Shown: piece after piece, positions 54,080-64,000 of the stretch
Layout: each line of letters starts with the position of its first letter
Numbering within the stretch: position 1 is the stretch's first letter
DNA from: Lucinisca nassula
Taxonomy: Eukaryota; Mollusca; Bivalvia; Lucinida; Lucinidae
Reading direction: 5' to 3'
NCBI GenBank assembly: GCA_963580285.1
Contig: OY757011.1
Coordinates: 152,385,245 to 152,449,244, forward strand
DNA length: 64,000 nt
The notes under the pieces: model-generated
Seen by the model: the letters and a program-made list of their open reading frames with translations, nothing else
Database searches by the model: none
What the model was told of the DNA's origin: nothing
Program-made: the position numbers and the translations under genes

Positions 54080-54180
54080 CCAGCGGGCACACAACGTTGA
54101 AATGACGTCTTACCAACGTCAATGCGACGTCATCACATCGCATCGACGTTGAAACATCATTTTAACGTTTTGTGCCTTTA
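54080..54180. repeat. AACGT-rich mini-element
   Basis: GGGCACACAACGTTGAAATG on the left and CATTTTAACGTTTTGTGCC on the right are near-inverted ends. The interior repeats CAACGT and GACGTC words. It is related in style to 34080-34155 and 58322-58470. Confidence 0.55.
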
Positions 54181-54194
54181 GTCCAACAAGAAAG

Positions 54195-54420
54195 TTGTAC
54201 ATGCGCTTTTGTAGATATCCGTGAAGTTGGCTGCCAGTTGCCATTGGCCTATTCGATTGGCAACTGGCAAATGGCTGAAAACATCACATTCTGGATGCCG
54301 ATTCGCAAATTCCAGTGAACTGGCAACTGACAACTGCTGCCAATTCGATTTGAGAGGATTTAACAGCACAACAACTGAATATGCAACTGGCAAACGACAG
54401 TCAGTGTCATGGCCCATTTG
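54195..54420. repeat. block with repeated CAACTGGCAA words
   Basis: TTGGCAACTGGCAAATGG and related CCAGTTGCC, GAACTGGCAACTG and ATGCAACTGGCAAACG words occur in both orientations over 220 bp, a short-motif palindromic style seen in other MITE arms here. No ends are defined. Confidence 0.4.
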
Positions 54421-54584
54421 CTCTCATCAAAATTTTTACGCTTGTATGGTCTATGGCCGTAAATGTTATAATTTACTTGCACTGGCATGTAAAAGTAATG
54501 GGTTCGTAACACGACTACGCAATGATTATATTGAAATCTTATCCGAAACATAGACTGTGAATACTCTTTAGGGCAGGATTGTCC

Positions 54585-54868
54585 CCGTCCCGCCCATCGG
54601 GGATATTGGGCTGGAAGATGCTTCCACGCAAAGCTGAAATCCAGCGCACATGAGTAATGGTAAACCGCTTAGAAGGTCTAAACATGCCAAGGCAATGTGG
54701 TGCGGGTCGGACCGTCTATGCATAAAAATCCTATTGATTGCATTGGGCGGCAGGGATTGAGCTGTCTTTTCATCTCAATGTCGGGTAAAAGTTCCTAAAA
54801 CTTGGAAACATCGTCTCAAAATGAGCTAAAATGTGTTGACGGGGACGTTAACCCCATATCAAACAAAA
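54585..54868 (+). mobile_element. SINE family S
   Basis: Head CCCGCCCATCGGGG, body with GATGCTTCCACGCAAAGCTG, tail TGACGGGGACGTTAACCCC and an A run to 54883. Confidence 0.82.
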
Positions 54869-54979
54869 AAAAAAAAAAAAAAAACGTATCCACAGAATAT
54901 GTTAGAGCAGAAAAAAGAAATGTTAATGGGACCTATGGTGTACCAGGTTTTATCGCGTAAAATTTTACCATATCCTTGA

Positions 54980-55257
54980 GCGCCCCCCGCCCATCGGGGC
55001 TTGGAGAAATAGATAGGCTGCATGATGCTTCCACGCAGAGCTGAAACCGTCCGCACACTAGTACTGGTAAACCGCTTAGAAGATCTGAGCCTGTCCAGGA
55101 ACCGCGGTGTGAGTCGGTTGGTTTCATTGGGCGACAGGGCTTGAGATGTCATTTCATCTCAATGTCGGGTAAAAGTCCCACAAAATTGGAAGCAACGTCT
55201 CCAAAATGACCTATACTGTGTTGACGGGGACGTTAAACCTCAAATCAAGCAAACAAA
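54980..55257 (+). mobile_element. SINE family S with 13-bp target-site duplication
   Basis: Flanked by ACCATATCCTTGA at 54967-54979 and 55258-55270. A short internal deletion near 55116 removes the CCGTCCATGCTTATAAACCC segment found in other copies. Confidence 0.88.
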
Positions 55258-55292
55258 ACCATATCCTTGAACCCCATATACAATATGACCTC

Positions 55293-55595
55293 GGCCCCCG
55301 CCCATCGGGGCTTGAAGAAATAGATGGGCTGCATGATGCTTCCACGCAGAGCTGATATCCGACTGCACACGGGTACTGGTAAACCGCTTAAAGGAACTAA
55401 GCCTGCCCAGGCAAAGCGGTGCGAGTCGGACCGTCCATGCTTATAAACCCTATTGGTTTCATTGGGCGACAAGGCTTGAGATGTCATTTCATGTCAGTGT
55501 CGGGTAAAAGTCCCACAAAATTGGAAGCAACGTCTCCAAAATGACCTATACAGCGTTGACGGGGACGTTAAACACAAAATCAAACAAACAAACAA
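55293..55595 (+). mobile_element. SINE family S
   Basis: A near-consensus copy from GGCCCCCGCCCATCGGGG to GGGGACGTTAAACACAAAAT with a CAAA-repeat tail. It is the third S copy within 1 kb. Confidence 0.85.
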
Positions 55596-55599
55596 AAGC

Positions 55600-57130
55600 T
55601 CAATTCAAACAACTCTGTCAGTATTGATCAACTTATAGCCCTGGGGTCAACAATGGCCCCTCCCATGCAGGGGCCCACTTGTTTTACATAGACTTACATA
55701 GGGAAACATTTAAAAATCTTCTTGACTGAAACCAAAAGGCCGAGGTCTTTGATAATTGATATGTAGGTAGCTTCATATAGTGGACCTCTACAAAAAATTG
55801 TTCAACTTATAACTCTGGGACCAAAAATGGCACGGATCAGGGGCCCACATGTTTTACCTTTAAAATCTTCTTGTTTGATACCAGAAGGCCCAGGCCTTTG
55901 ATACTTGGATCACAACTTTGGCTAGTGAACCTTTGCCAAGATTGTTTAAATCATAGCCCGGGGGCCTAAACTGGCCGGCACAGGGGCCCGTATATGTCGC
56001 ATGGACTTATATTGGTAATTAAGGCGTAACTATACCAAATTTAGTGACACAGATGCCTTTCTGATATTTAATCTTCATCGGTGTGTCTCAACCCCAAAGT
56101 TCTGAAACCGAAACGGATGATGGACAAGTCCCGGCAAACACAGCACATCCCCCTCCGAGCACACACCGACCGGCGCAGATCATGAGACAGGTCAACTGGA
56201 GGCATCAGGCAAGAGACGCCTACATCAGGACTAACTTGTAGGCGTCCCCCACCGAGCCAACATCAGCAAACATGGCCCACACTCCACGGAAGTCCCGGGC
56301 ATCAGGAAGGAGATGTCCAAAGTAGCGAGACTTGCAAAATTTTAAAATATAACAAAAAGTGGCAACCAAATCCGCTAAAATATATTCTTCTCTAAAACTA
56401 GAGAAACTACATAAAACTACAGTCGAACTTCAATGGCTCGAACACCTTTGGGACCTTGAAAATTTGTTCGAGACAGGGGTAGTTCGAGCCACTGAGGTTA
56501 CTGTCAGAAGGCATAACGAGATATTTTAGATATCTTTTCGGTGTTCTATAATAGAAATGTATGCTGTGTGTACTCATTAGAATCGCCTCATCGAGGCGAT
56601 TCTAATGAGTACACACAGCATACATTTGCAAGATAAAAGACTAAAATTTCCTTAATTATTCTCCACTATTTCTTATGTAGAGGATTTCGCTAGGGGCTCA
56701 AGAATGGGTTCGACACATTCATGGTAAACGAGCCATCGGTGTTCGAGCCATCGAAGTTCTACTGTACATAACTATGTTATGTAGCTTCGCCTAATGGACC
56801 ATTACCAAAGTTGTACAAATTATAGCCCTGAGGTCAAAATTCGCCCTGCCCTAGAGGTCACATGTTTTACAGTAACCCTTATAGGGAAAACCTCAGAAAA
56901 ATCTTCTAGTCTGAAATCAAAAGGCCCGGGTCATTGATATTCGGTATTTAGCTTCATCTAGAGGTTTGTTCAAATTATAGCCATGGGGCCAAAAATAACC
57001 CCAGCGAGGGGCCCACTTGTTTTACAGGGAAAACCTTTAAAAATCTGCTTGAATGAAACCAGAAAGCCCAATCCTTTGATATTTGGTCCAAAGCTTTATC
57101 TAGTTTCTCAAAACTAAGGGGCTCACAACA
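55600..57130 (+). repeat. degraded TR4-type tandem repeats with insertions
   Basis: Units with TTATAGCCCTGGGGTCAA, GGGGCCCACTTGTTTTACAT and ATCTTCTTG..TGAAACCA recur at about 55625, 55800, 55940, 56810 and 56975. The array is split by a GC-rich unidentified block (56095-56335) and a family A MITE (56420-56764). Confidence 0.7.
56420..56764 (+). mobile_element. palindrome-centred MITE, family A (intact, TA-flanked)
   Basis: Ends CAGTCGAACTTCAATGGCTC and, inverted, CAGTAGAACTTCGATGGCTC, with TA at 56418-56419 and 56765-56766. The hairpin at 56558-56630 has the TTAGAATCGCCTCA / TGAGGCGATTCTAA core. It closely matches 23799-24144. Confidence 0.85.
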
Positions 57131-57288
57131 TTCATTTCTATGTCCTATGGCATATAGTGCTCAGCGTAGTAACTATTGGAAGCCCGTCTGACGGAGACGC
57201 TAGAGGTTTAAGACCCATTCCGACTGCATACATGTACTTCCATGGAAATTAATTATTGTATGTTTTCTGACATCATCCCATTACGATA

Positions 57289-57556
57289 ACTCGCCCCTAC
57301 GACATAGGGCATTTTTCATATCTCCAAAATGGCTACTTTTCTGATGAAAGTCCTTCATATTTTTCTTATAAATGCTCAAAACATAGGATGTGGGTGCTCG
57401 TTAGAACCGCCTCATTGAGGCGGTTCTAACGAGTACCCACAACCTATGTCTTGGAGCAGAAATAAGAAAATAATGTATACCCCCTTCAACCCCAGTTTTC
57501 TCTATATAAAGTGGGGTTTAGGGGGGTCTTCATTTCACGGACTTGTTCACGTGATG
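57289..57556. mobile_element. palindrome-centred MITE, family B (complete)
   Basis: Left CATTACGATAACTCGCCC, right GACTTGTTCACGTGATG, flanked by CC on both sides. The hairpin is at 57383-57446. Confidence 0.83.
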
Positions 57557-57660
57557 CCCCTTTCTTCTGCTGATTCAAAAAGGGCATTTGTCAGTTACTG
57601 GCGAATGTATGTGTGCTAACAACCACTTACGTTTAAGCCTAATAGAGGGGTTAGGTTTAC
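57557..57660 (+). repeat. SINE family V1 fragment
   Basis: Diverged V1 body (CTTCTGCTGATTCAAAAAGG, TGGCGAATGTATGTG, CCACTTACGTTTAAGCC). Neither the head nor the tail is present. Confidence 0.5.
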
Positions 57661-57887
57661 TAACTACAACTGACATAATCATAATTGGTTGAAAGGCCCC
57701 CAAATCTGCCAAGCACTATCACCATTCTTACCAAGGCATGTATAACACAGTTCTTAAACCTCCAGCCTAGCATCCAAAAACATTCATTTTAAACAAATTT
57801 TAAACATGCATAACCATATGAAGAGAAATCATCGTCCTAGAGAATGTACTAGTGGTTAGAGACCGTGACACTCAGGTGAACGAATTA

Positions 57888-57972
57888 CCCAGCCAGCAAA
57901 CGTCGGGCCGATAGCGGTTTGACGTGTACCGCTATCGGCCCGACGTTGGCCCGTGGTTTGTGCTGGCAGGGT
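57888..57972. repeat. palindromic mini-element
   Basis: Perfect arms CGTCGGGCCGATAGCGGT (57901-57918) and ACCGCTATCGGCCCGACG (57928-57945) lie between outer CCAGCCAGCA and TGCTGGCAGG. Confidence 0.75.
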
Positions 57973-58321
57973 AGAGCCCTCTGGGCCCTCTTGTATTGTT
58001 TCTTCTTGTATTTTAATTACCCGGGTATGTGAATCATTGTACAAGTTAGATGTCATTACCTCTTTTAGCGTGGTATCGTTTTCACATCCTTTTGTGGTTG
58101 TGGTCGAATATGTGTATTGATTTGTACTGTGTAATCACAAATGACACGGGAGGCTGTCAGGCGCATAGTAGAATTAAATGGCTTAGCGCACCTGCCCACA
58201 TTTTTATGGGAAAAGCCCTTTAACTTTTATTAAAACGTCAAGCTCCTGTGGTCAAATCCGTAGTACCCTAACAACACACATTAAGGATTATTTAGAAAAA
58301 CAATTTCACTTTCATCTCGTA

Positions 58322-58470
58322 CCCGGCAGGCACACGTCGCTAGGGCAACGTCAAATCAACGTCGGTGCAACGTTGCACCGACGTAGATGTGACGTTGCTT
58401 AAACGCCATGGTGTCGTACCGACGTCGATGTGACGTCACAATTACGTCATATGCCTATTGGGTAACGTTT
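58322..58470. repeat. ACGTCG-rich mini-element
   Basis: Starts CCGGCAGGCACACGTCG, with repeated CAACGTCGGTGCAACG and CGTCGATGTGACGTCA words in both orientations, ending near TATTGGGTAACG. 57973-58321 shows no gene. Confidence 0.55.
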
Positions 58471-58749
58471 GCGTCGTCTTTTTAATGAATGATTGCCAAA
58501 CTATTTGCATTTTTTTTTCGCGACAACCCTGTGAATTTCTCGTGTGAACTGGCGCCGGGTTGTTGTTTACTGTCGCGTAACGGTGTAGGATCAGGCCAGC
58601 GATTACAGTAGATTGTTGTGGGATAGATTGTAGTGAACAGTTTAAAGTCACTTACTCCTATACTAGGCGGCCCAGAGATGTGGAACTCGCTTCCTATCTA
58701 TATACGGCAGTCACGATCCCTATGTAGCTTTAAATCAAAGGTTAGGTCT

Positions 58750-58975
58750 TTAACCTTTAACCTGCTGAATATTCAATTAAGCCACACCCATTTCTGACTT
58801 TGAACCAATCAGATAACTTGCTGCAATTTATTTTAACAAATTCATAAACTGAATGTCAAACATTGTAGATCCTGATCAGATGGCTTCTTCAGAAGCCATC
58901 TGATCTGGATCTACACTGTTTGCAAAGATAGGGCTTGTCGCCTACAGCAGGCTAAAGCTCATAATTAACACATAA
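58750..58975 (+). mobile_element. family D MITE
   Basis: TTTAACCTGCTGAATATTC at the left, GCCTACAGCAGGCTAAAG at the right, and a near-perfect hairpin GTAGATCCTGATCAGATGGC / GCCATCTGATCTGGATCTAC at 58865-58915. Confidence 0.72.
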
Positions 58976-59062
58976 AATTGTGTCCAACAAATATAGGTGC
59001 CTGCATCTTCACTTTACGTAGGTCTCTCGGTCGTATGGTTCTTATGCCAGTACTCGGTATAC

Positions 59063-59352
59063 CGTTTGTTTAACGTCCCCGTCAACACTGTAAAGGTCAT
59101 TTTGGAGACGTTGCTTCTAAATTTGTGGGACTTTTACCCGACATTGAGATGAAATGACTTCTCAAGCTCTGCTGCCCAATGAAACCAATAGGGTTTATAA
59201 GCATGGACGGGCCGACTCGCACCGCTTTGCCTGAGCAGGCTTAGATCCTCTTAGCGGTTTATCAGTACTCGAGTGTGGGTCGGTTTCAACTCTGCGTGGA
59301 AGCATCATGCAACCCATATTATATTTCTTCAAGCCCCGATGGGCGGGGGCCG
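59063..59352 (-). mobile_element. SINE family S, full length with 11-bp target-site duplication
   Basis: Flanked by ACTCGGTATAC at 59052-59062 and 59353-59363. It is a 290-bp full-length reference copy. Confidence 0.9.
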
Positions 59353-59564
59353 ACTCGGTATACTGTACCACGTTGCTTTTGTTCCTGGTCAGCTGTCGGA
59401 ATGCGAGCTATGTCGGCTATTTGCCTCGACAAAGCTTTCGCATGGTGTTAGCGGGCATGCTGTTTGGACATAGGTAATAGCCGGTATGATTTCCAACGCG
59501 CTGTATATGGCTGTGTTTATTTCATATACATCATATGGGCCCCGTCAAGCGATTTTGGTACTTA

Positions 59565-59655
59565 TCGCCTATGCGAGCAGCTAAGGTTCAGGCGAGCCTG
59601 CGCATCCGCGCAGTCTCGCCAGAACCTTCGCTGCTCGCTCATACAAGCAGTGAAT
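59565..59655. repeat. fold-back repeat
   Basis: TATGCGAGCAGCTAAGGTTC and its partner GAACCTTCGCTGCTCGC enclose GGCGAG/CTCGCC and a TGCGCATCCGCGCA apex. Confidence 0.7.
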
Positions 59656-59844
59656 CAAGAGGAACCTTCAGACAGAAAGCCATATCCCTGGCCCCTCTGA
59701 ATGGCTGGGCATGCGCAATTAAAATTTGTCATGACGGAATGCTCGAAGACACAAATTCGCTTGGCGGGGCTCATATATATTCTATCATTTTCATCTTTTG
59801 GACGTATTGAGATGATAGAGAATAAATAAATAAAACCAATACGG

Positions 59845-60085
59845 CCCTGTCACACTACGGCGTATAGCATCAGCGTATGCCTACGAGTGAGTAATTTGAT
59901 AAACACGCTGGCGTACGTTGAATAAGTTAGAGGTCAGTTTTAAACAAGTTATGAGCACGCTGAGACACGCTGATGTAAGTTGTTAAACTCCATATATGCC
60001 GAAAAAAATTGTGCATGCATAAAAAGTTTCACCGTATGCCGCAGTATTGCTTATACGTTTGACTGTGGCTATGTATTGGCTGCAG
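59845..60085 (+). repeat. possible left arm of a second Harbinger-type MITE
   Basis: Starts GGCCCTGTCACACTACGGCG and has scattered CACGCTGA / GCGTATGCC motifs, similar in style to the 45606 element. The right end is absent; LINE sequence begins near 60085. Confidence 0.35.
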
Positions 60086-61349
60086 AAACGTACCCCAAGC
60101 TTTGAAATCTGACATTAGTGAGCTGAAGCGCGACGTGGATGATCTTAAACAATGCACCCAGTCAATATTGAAGGCAGTTCAAGGTCTCTCCGCTGAACTT
60201 GTGAATAGTATTGGTAGCCTGAACGACAAGATAACCTCACTAAACAGACACATAAATAGCAAAGATTTGTGTATTACTGAATCACTAGCAAATCTTTCGT
60301 CCACGACAAACACTCTGAAAACAACACTAGATCAAAAGTCCTGCCAAATATTAAATAGAACTACGGCAGTATTCGACAAGGTCAAGGATCAAGCCGAACA
60401 GATCAAAACAATTACAAATAACTCTGCTAAATTAGAGACGGCTGAAAACACATCATCAAAAAGACAATCTGAAGCAGCTGCTAGAAGCAGACCTAATGCA
60501 TCTATAAGTGTACATTCAAAACAACAGGCTTCTCTGAATGAGCAAACAAATCACAAACAGAAAAATAAACTGCACCATAGTAAATCCTTGATTTTACAAG
60601 AATCAAGAGATATGAGTGAAGAAATCATTGATTTGACAACCAGACCCACAAAATATATTAACCATTCAACATTACTAGTTGGCAGTTCTATGTTGAAGGG
60701 TATAAAAACAAATGAACTCAACCAAAATGCCACCGTTAGATCGTTTCCAGGTGCAACAGTGGAAACTTTGCAAGACAGACTTAAAGATTACAATATCGAC
60801 AAATGTAAAACTGTAATATTGCACGTAGGCGGTAACGATGCAAGCAATAATGTTGATCTTGACAGTTTCAGTGAAGCTTATATTGAACTATTGCACAATT
60901 TAGCATCCAAAGATCGTCGTCTAATTGTCTCCGGTCTCATACCAAGGAAAGATGTTGATTTGGAACCATATAATGAAAAGTTGAAAACTATCTGTGAAGA
61001 CAACGATATTGGCTTCATTGATCATTATAATGGTTTTCTTCTTGCCACTGGAGAAATGCCAGAAACGCATTTCCATAAAGACAAAATACACTTAAATTCA
61101 TTTGGAACCAGAAAATTTCTGTCAAATGTTGATAAAGTGTGCAAGATTGCCAAATCAATATCTTTCGCTGGCCAGAGAACGTCATGTAGCACAATATTTC
61201 ACAACTCTCGGCGAAGTAGCGTGCCTGCAGCCATGCGATATCGTTCGCCTCGAAAATATTGTCACATATGTGTTGTAAACGGGCACAGCACCGATGAATG
61301 TTGGTATAATGGGAGGAGCTCTGGGTTGTCGAGACGCTCATCTGTTTAG
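60085..61349 (+). CDS. LINE ORF1: coiled coil, SGNH-type esterase, zinc knuckle (5' partial)
   Basis: About 415 residues are visible from 60102 (a TTG, so the true start is missing). Residues 1-110 form a heptad-like coiled coil. A basic, polar linker follows. From about 188 an SGNH/GDSL-type esterase is recognisable: LLVGSSMLKG with the catalytic Ser (60681 region), ILHVGGND and DKIHLNSFG with the Asp/His pair. Such esterase ORF1s are known in CR1/L2 elements and may bind lipid or aid particle formation. A C-terminal CCHC knuckle CHICVVNGHSTDEC begins at 61260 and would bind RNA. It ends at TAG 61347-61349. Confidence 0.85.
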
Positions 61350-64000
61350 GACACTGCAGGGCGTATAAAACAAATATCTTGTGACCAAGTCTCATCGCCT
61401 GTAGTATCGATTTCAAACAGATTTATCCATATTCAACAAAGTGATGATATTGAAAATGCACCCGACCCCCCTTGTGCTCCGCCCGGAAACCAAAATGATA
61501 ATTCAACCATATACGATAACAATAGAAATACATGTATATTTACCGATGATTCTACCCGTTTGTCCTCCACTTTGCCCTCCGTTGACCACCTAGACTTAAC
61601 GTTCACGTCAAAGGGTTTGCATATTTCGAATCTTAATATTAGGCACATACTGCCAAAATTAGATGAACTTCGTATCTCCATGGCCGATGAAAAATGTCCT
61701 GACATACTTGGTCTATGTGAGACATTTCTTGAGCCAAATGTACCGGATAATCAGGTAGTGATCGAAGGTTATGATTTTGTCCGAAAGGACAGAGCAGTTG
61801 TTCAAAATAAGAGTGGCGGTGGTATTATCTTATACATAAAAAAATCACTCAGATATAAACGTCGTCCAGACCTTGAAGTTTCAAACATTGAAACTATTTG
61901 GGTTGAAGTAGAGCTTCCTAATACCAAGCCATTTTTGCTTTGCACAGCTTATCGCCCACCAAGTGCGCATTGTGACTGGATTGACCTGTTTGAGGAAGAG
62001 TTGTCCATAGCACAGACTTCAAGTCTCGAATTTACTCTTATGGGTGACTTTAACATTGACTTCACCACATGCTCAAATAACAAATGGCTGAATATGATTC
62101 AGCTTTTTGACTTATCACAACTCATTTTACAACCTACACGCATCACGCAAACAACCTCAACGATCATTGACCACGTTTACACCTCCCACCCAGAAAATAT
62201 TACAGAGAGCTTTGTATCTAACTTTTCAATAAGTGATCATCTCCCAATATGTTTTACACGTAAAGTCAACAGTAAGCCTTTAAAAAAAGAGCACACTACT
62301 ATTTCGTACCGTTGTTTTAAAGAATTTAATGAAGGTCTGTTTCTAAACGAACTAGCAAATGACCTGAACACATTTTCAACAAATCTGTCGAATGTTGATG
62401 ACGATTTTTCCAAATGGTTTTCACTTGTTTTGAAACATTTAAACGTTCTAGCACCTATCAAAACAAAACGGGTAAAAAGCAAGCGTCTCCCAGATTGGTA
62501 CACACCAGAAATTACCCTGATGCAAAAACAACGAGATATCAGCAAACGCCTAAAACAGTGGGAAGATTATCGAAAATACCGAAACAAAACTAGGCAATTG
62601 ATAAGACAAGCAAAACGTAAATATTTTTCAGAATCTATCGCAAATACAAAAGACGTCAAACATATTTGGAAACACCTGCGATCAGTCAATAATAAGTCAA
62701 CAGCTTCACCTTATAATCTTCCTGATGAACTTGTAATCAATAATGACCACATTACAGCGCCGGACCTTATTTCTTGCGAATTGAATAAATATTTTGCTAC
62801 AATAGCTGAATTTCTGAATAAAGATAACAATAACATTTCTCCCATAGATACTCATAGGATAAAAGATTATATTGATAATAAAGTACCTTGTAACATATCC
62901 TTTAATATTCCCTTCATTTCAACAGAACAAGTTTCGTCCTTTATTTGTAAACTTGATATTTCCAAATCCACTGGGTTAGATGGTCTAGGACCTAGGATTC
63001 TCAAAATGGCGGCTCATTGTGTATCACCATCTATAGCTATGCTCATTAATAAAAGTATATCCACCGGCCAGTTTCCGACACATTTAAAGCTGGCAAAAGT
63101 ATTTCCCATTTTCAAAGGAGGAACAAAAACTGACCCATCAAACTATAGACCTATTTCTATACTTCCCACAGTCTCAAAGATATTTGAAAAACACGTGAAT
63201 CAACACCTGATGGGATACTTAAATAAATATAATCTTTTACATGAAAATCAATCGGGATTCAGGCAAAAACATAGTTGCCAAACCGCTTTAATCAAACTGA
63301 TAGATAACTGGATGGAATGCATTGACAACGGTGACTTAGTTGGGACACTTTTTCTTGATTTTCGCAAAGCATTTGACCTAGTAGATCACGACATACTCAT
63401 TAATAAACTCTCCTTATACAAAGTTAGTCCCTTGGCTCTTGATTGGTTCAAATCATATCTGCACTGTCGCATGCAAGCTATTGAAAGCAAAGATGGTGTC
63501 AGTGACCTATCCCACGTTCGAGCTGGTGTTCCTCAAGGATCTATTCTAGGCCCTACCTTATTTCTTGTATATATAAATGATCTTCCACTCTATCTAAATT
63601 ACACCTCTTCAGACTTTTTTGCTGACGACACCACTATTCACACCAATAATAAAGACGTTAATACCATTGAGCTTAAACTACAAACAGATCTAGAGGGTGC
63701 CAAACTATGGAGCGATCAAAATAAAATGCAGATTAACTACAATAAAACTACATGTATGACAGTTGGCACAAGGCAAAGATTAAATGATTCTCGACCGCTG
63801 AATTTGATAGTGGACAATATTCATATTGAAAATGTCTCCAAACAAAAACTTCTAGGAATATTCATCGACACAAACCTAACCTGGTCTGCTCACATCGATT
63901 ATCTATGCTCCACTATATCATCTAAAATATCGCTCTTGAGACAATTAGCCGTCTATGTACCAACAGAAGTCCTAAAATTATTTTACCAAGGATACATCAT
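61350..64000 (+). CDS. LINE ORF2: APE endonuclease and reverse transcriptase (3' partial)
   Basis: The frame is open from the ORF1 stop to the window end. About 90 acidic, Pro/Asn-rich residues lead into the endonuclease (LHISNLNIRHILPKLDELR, GLCETFLEPN, GGGIILYIKKS, TAYRPPSAH, MGDFNID, SDHLPICF). The linker is Lys/Arg-rich. RT shows STGLDGLGPRILK, NYRPISILPTVSKIFEKHV, LFLDFRKAFDLVDHDIL, AGVPQGSILGP and the catalytic FFADDT (63615 on). The first in-frame ATG is at 61680, inside the endonuclease, so full-length product needs readthrough of TAG, non-AUG initiation, or the TAG is a mutation. The thumb region is cut by the window end. Confidence 0.9.

Larger units (their letters stand above)
60085..64000 (+). 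mobile_element. CR1/L2-type LINE, 5' truncated, running off the window
   Basis: ORF1 (coiled coil, SGNH esterase, CCHC) and ORF2 (APE endonuclease, RT) lie in the same frame with a single TAG at 61347-61349 between them. The 5' end is truncated: an in-frame TGA lies at 60060 and no ATG precedes the coiled-coil region. ORF2 has no stop for at least 883 codons, so the copy is young or recently active. The 3' end lies outside the window. Confidence 0.92.

Overview
This is eukaryotic, AT-rich, intron-and-repeat style DNA and almost certainly comes from an animal genome, most likely a bivalve mollusc. That assignment is an inference. It rests on dense short retroposons ending in a 'ggggacgttaaac' tail plus CAAA/CCAA repeats, abundant tandem-repeat-bearing elements with 'cgtccgtccgt' stretches and hairpin ends, many palindromic MITEs, and a galactoside 2-alpha-L-fucosyltransferase-like gene with its coding region in one exon. 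No species call is made.

Only one convincing host gene is visible: a GT11 fucosyltransferase on the minus strand (41042-42061), with a plausible upstream splice acceptor and a downstream poly(A) signal. Nearly everything else is mobile DNA at different stages of decay.

Layout. 1-5.5 kb: tRNA-headed SINEs, a non-tRNA SINE, hairpin MITEs and a long AT microsatellite. 6.0-10.7 kb: a broken CR1/Jockey-type LINE whose N-terminus carries two complete 2A-like motifs in tandem; its RT is split by a 1.2-kb tandem-repeat element (7931-9137) that itself carries a TTAA-flanked MITE. 11-16.3 kb: duplicated noncoding blocks, tRNA-like sequences, a 165-bp tandem array and nested SINEs. 16.3-22.9 kb: a Ty3/gypsy-class LTR retrotransposon with integrase upstream of reverse transcriptase (Gmr1-like order), a tRNA-Pro-type primer site, LTRs differing by only a few substitutions, and a stray 159-bp copy of its own 3' end in front of the 5' LTR. 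22.9-25.1 kb: DDE transposase remnant and MITEs. 25.2-39 kb: large tandem-repeat elements, two of them tail-to-tail, with hairpin termini. 39.4-42.4 kb: fucosyltransferase and flanking dispersed repeats. 42.4-49 kb: tandem repeats, a miniature LTR element (TRIM-like), a PIF/Harbinger derivative with arms of about 10-bp phased ACGA motifs, and an almost full-length mariner. 49-60 kb: MITEs (one nested in its own family), SINEs with visible target-site duplications, more tandem repeats. 60.1-64 kb: a 5'-truncated but otherwise open LINE with an ORF1 (coiled coil, SGNH esterase, zinc knuckle) and ORF2 (endonuclease-RT) in the same frame separated by one TAG; it runs off the window end.

The strongest candidates for something undescribed are: (i) a long hairpin cassette shared by MITE families with unrelated termini, with paired base changes that keep the hairpin; (ii) the phased-motif Harbinger derivative; (iii) tandem 2A motifs in the LINE; (iv) the in-frame ORF1-TAG-ORF2 LINE; (v) the Gmr1-like element.
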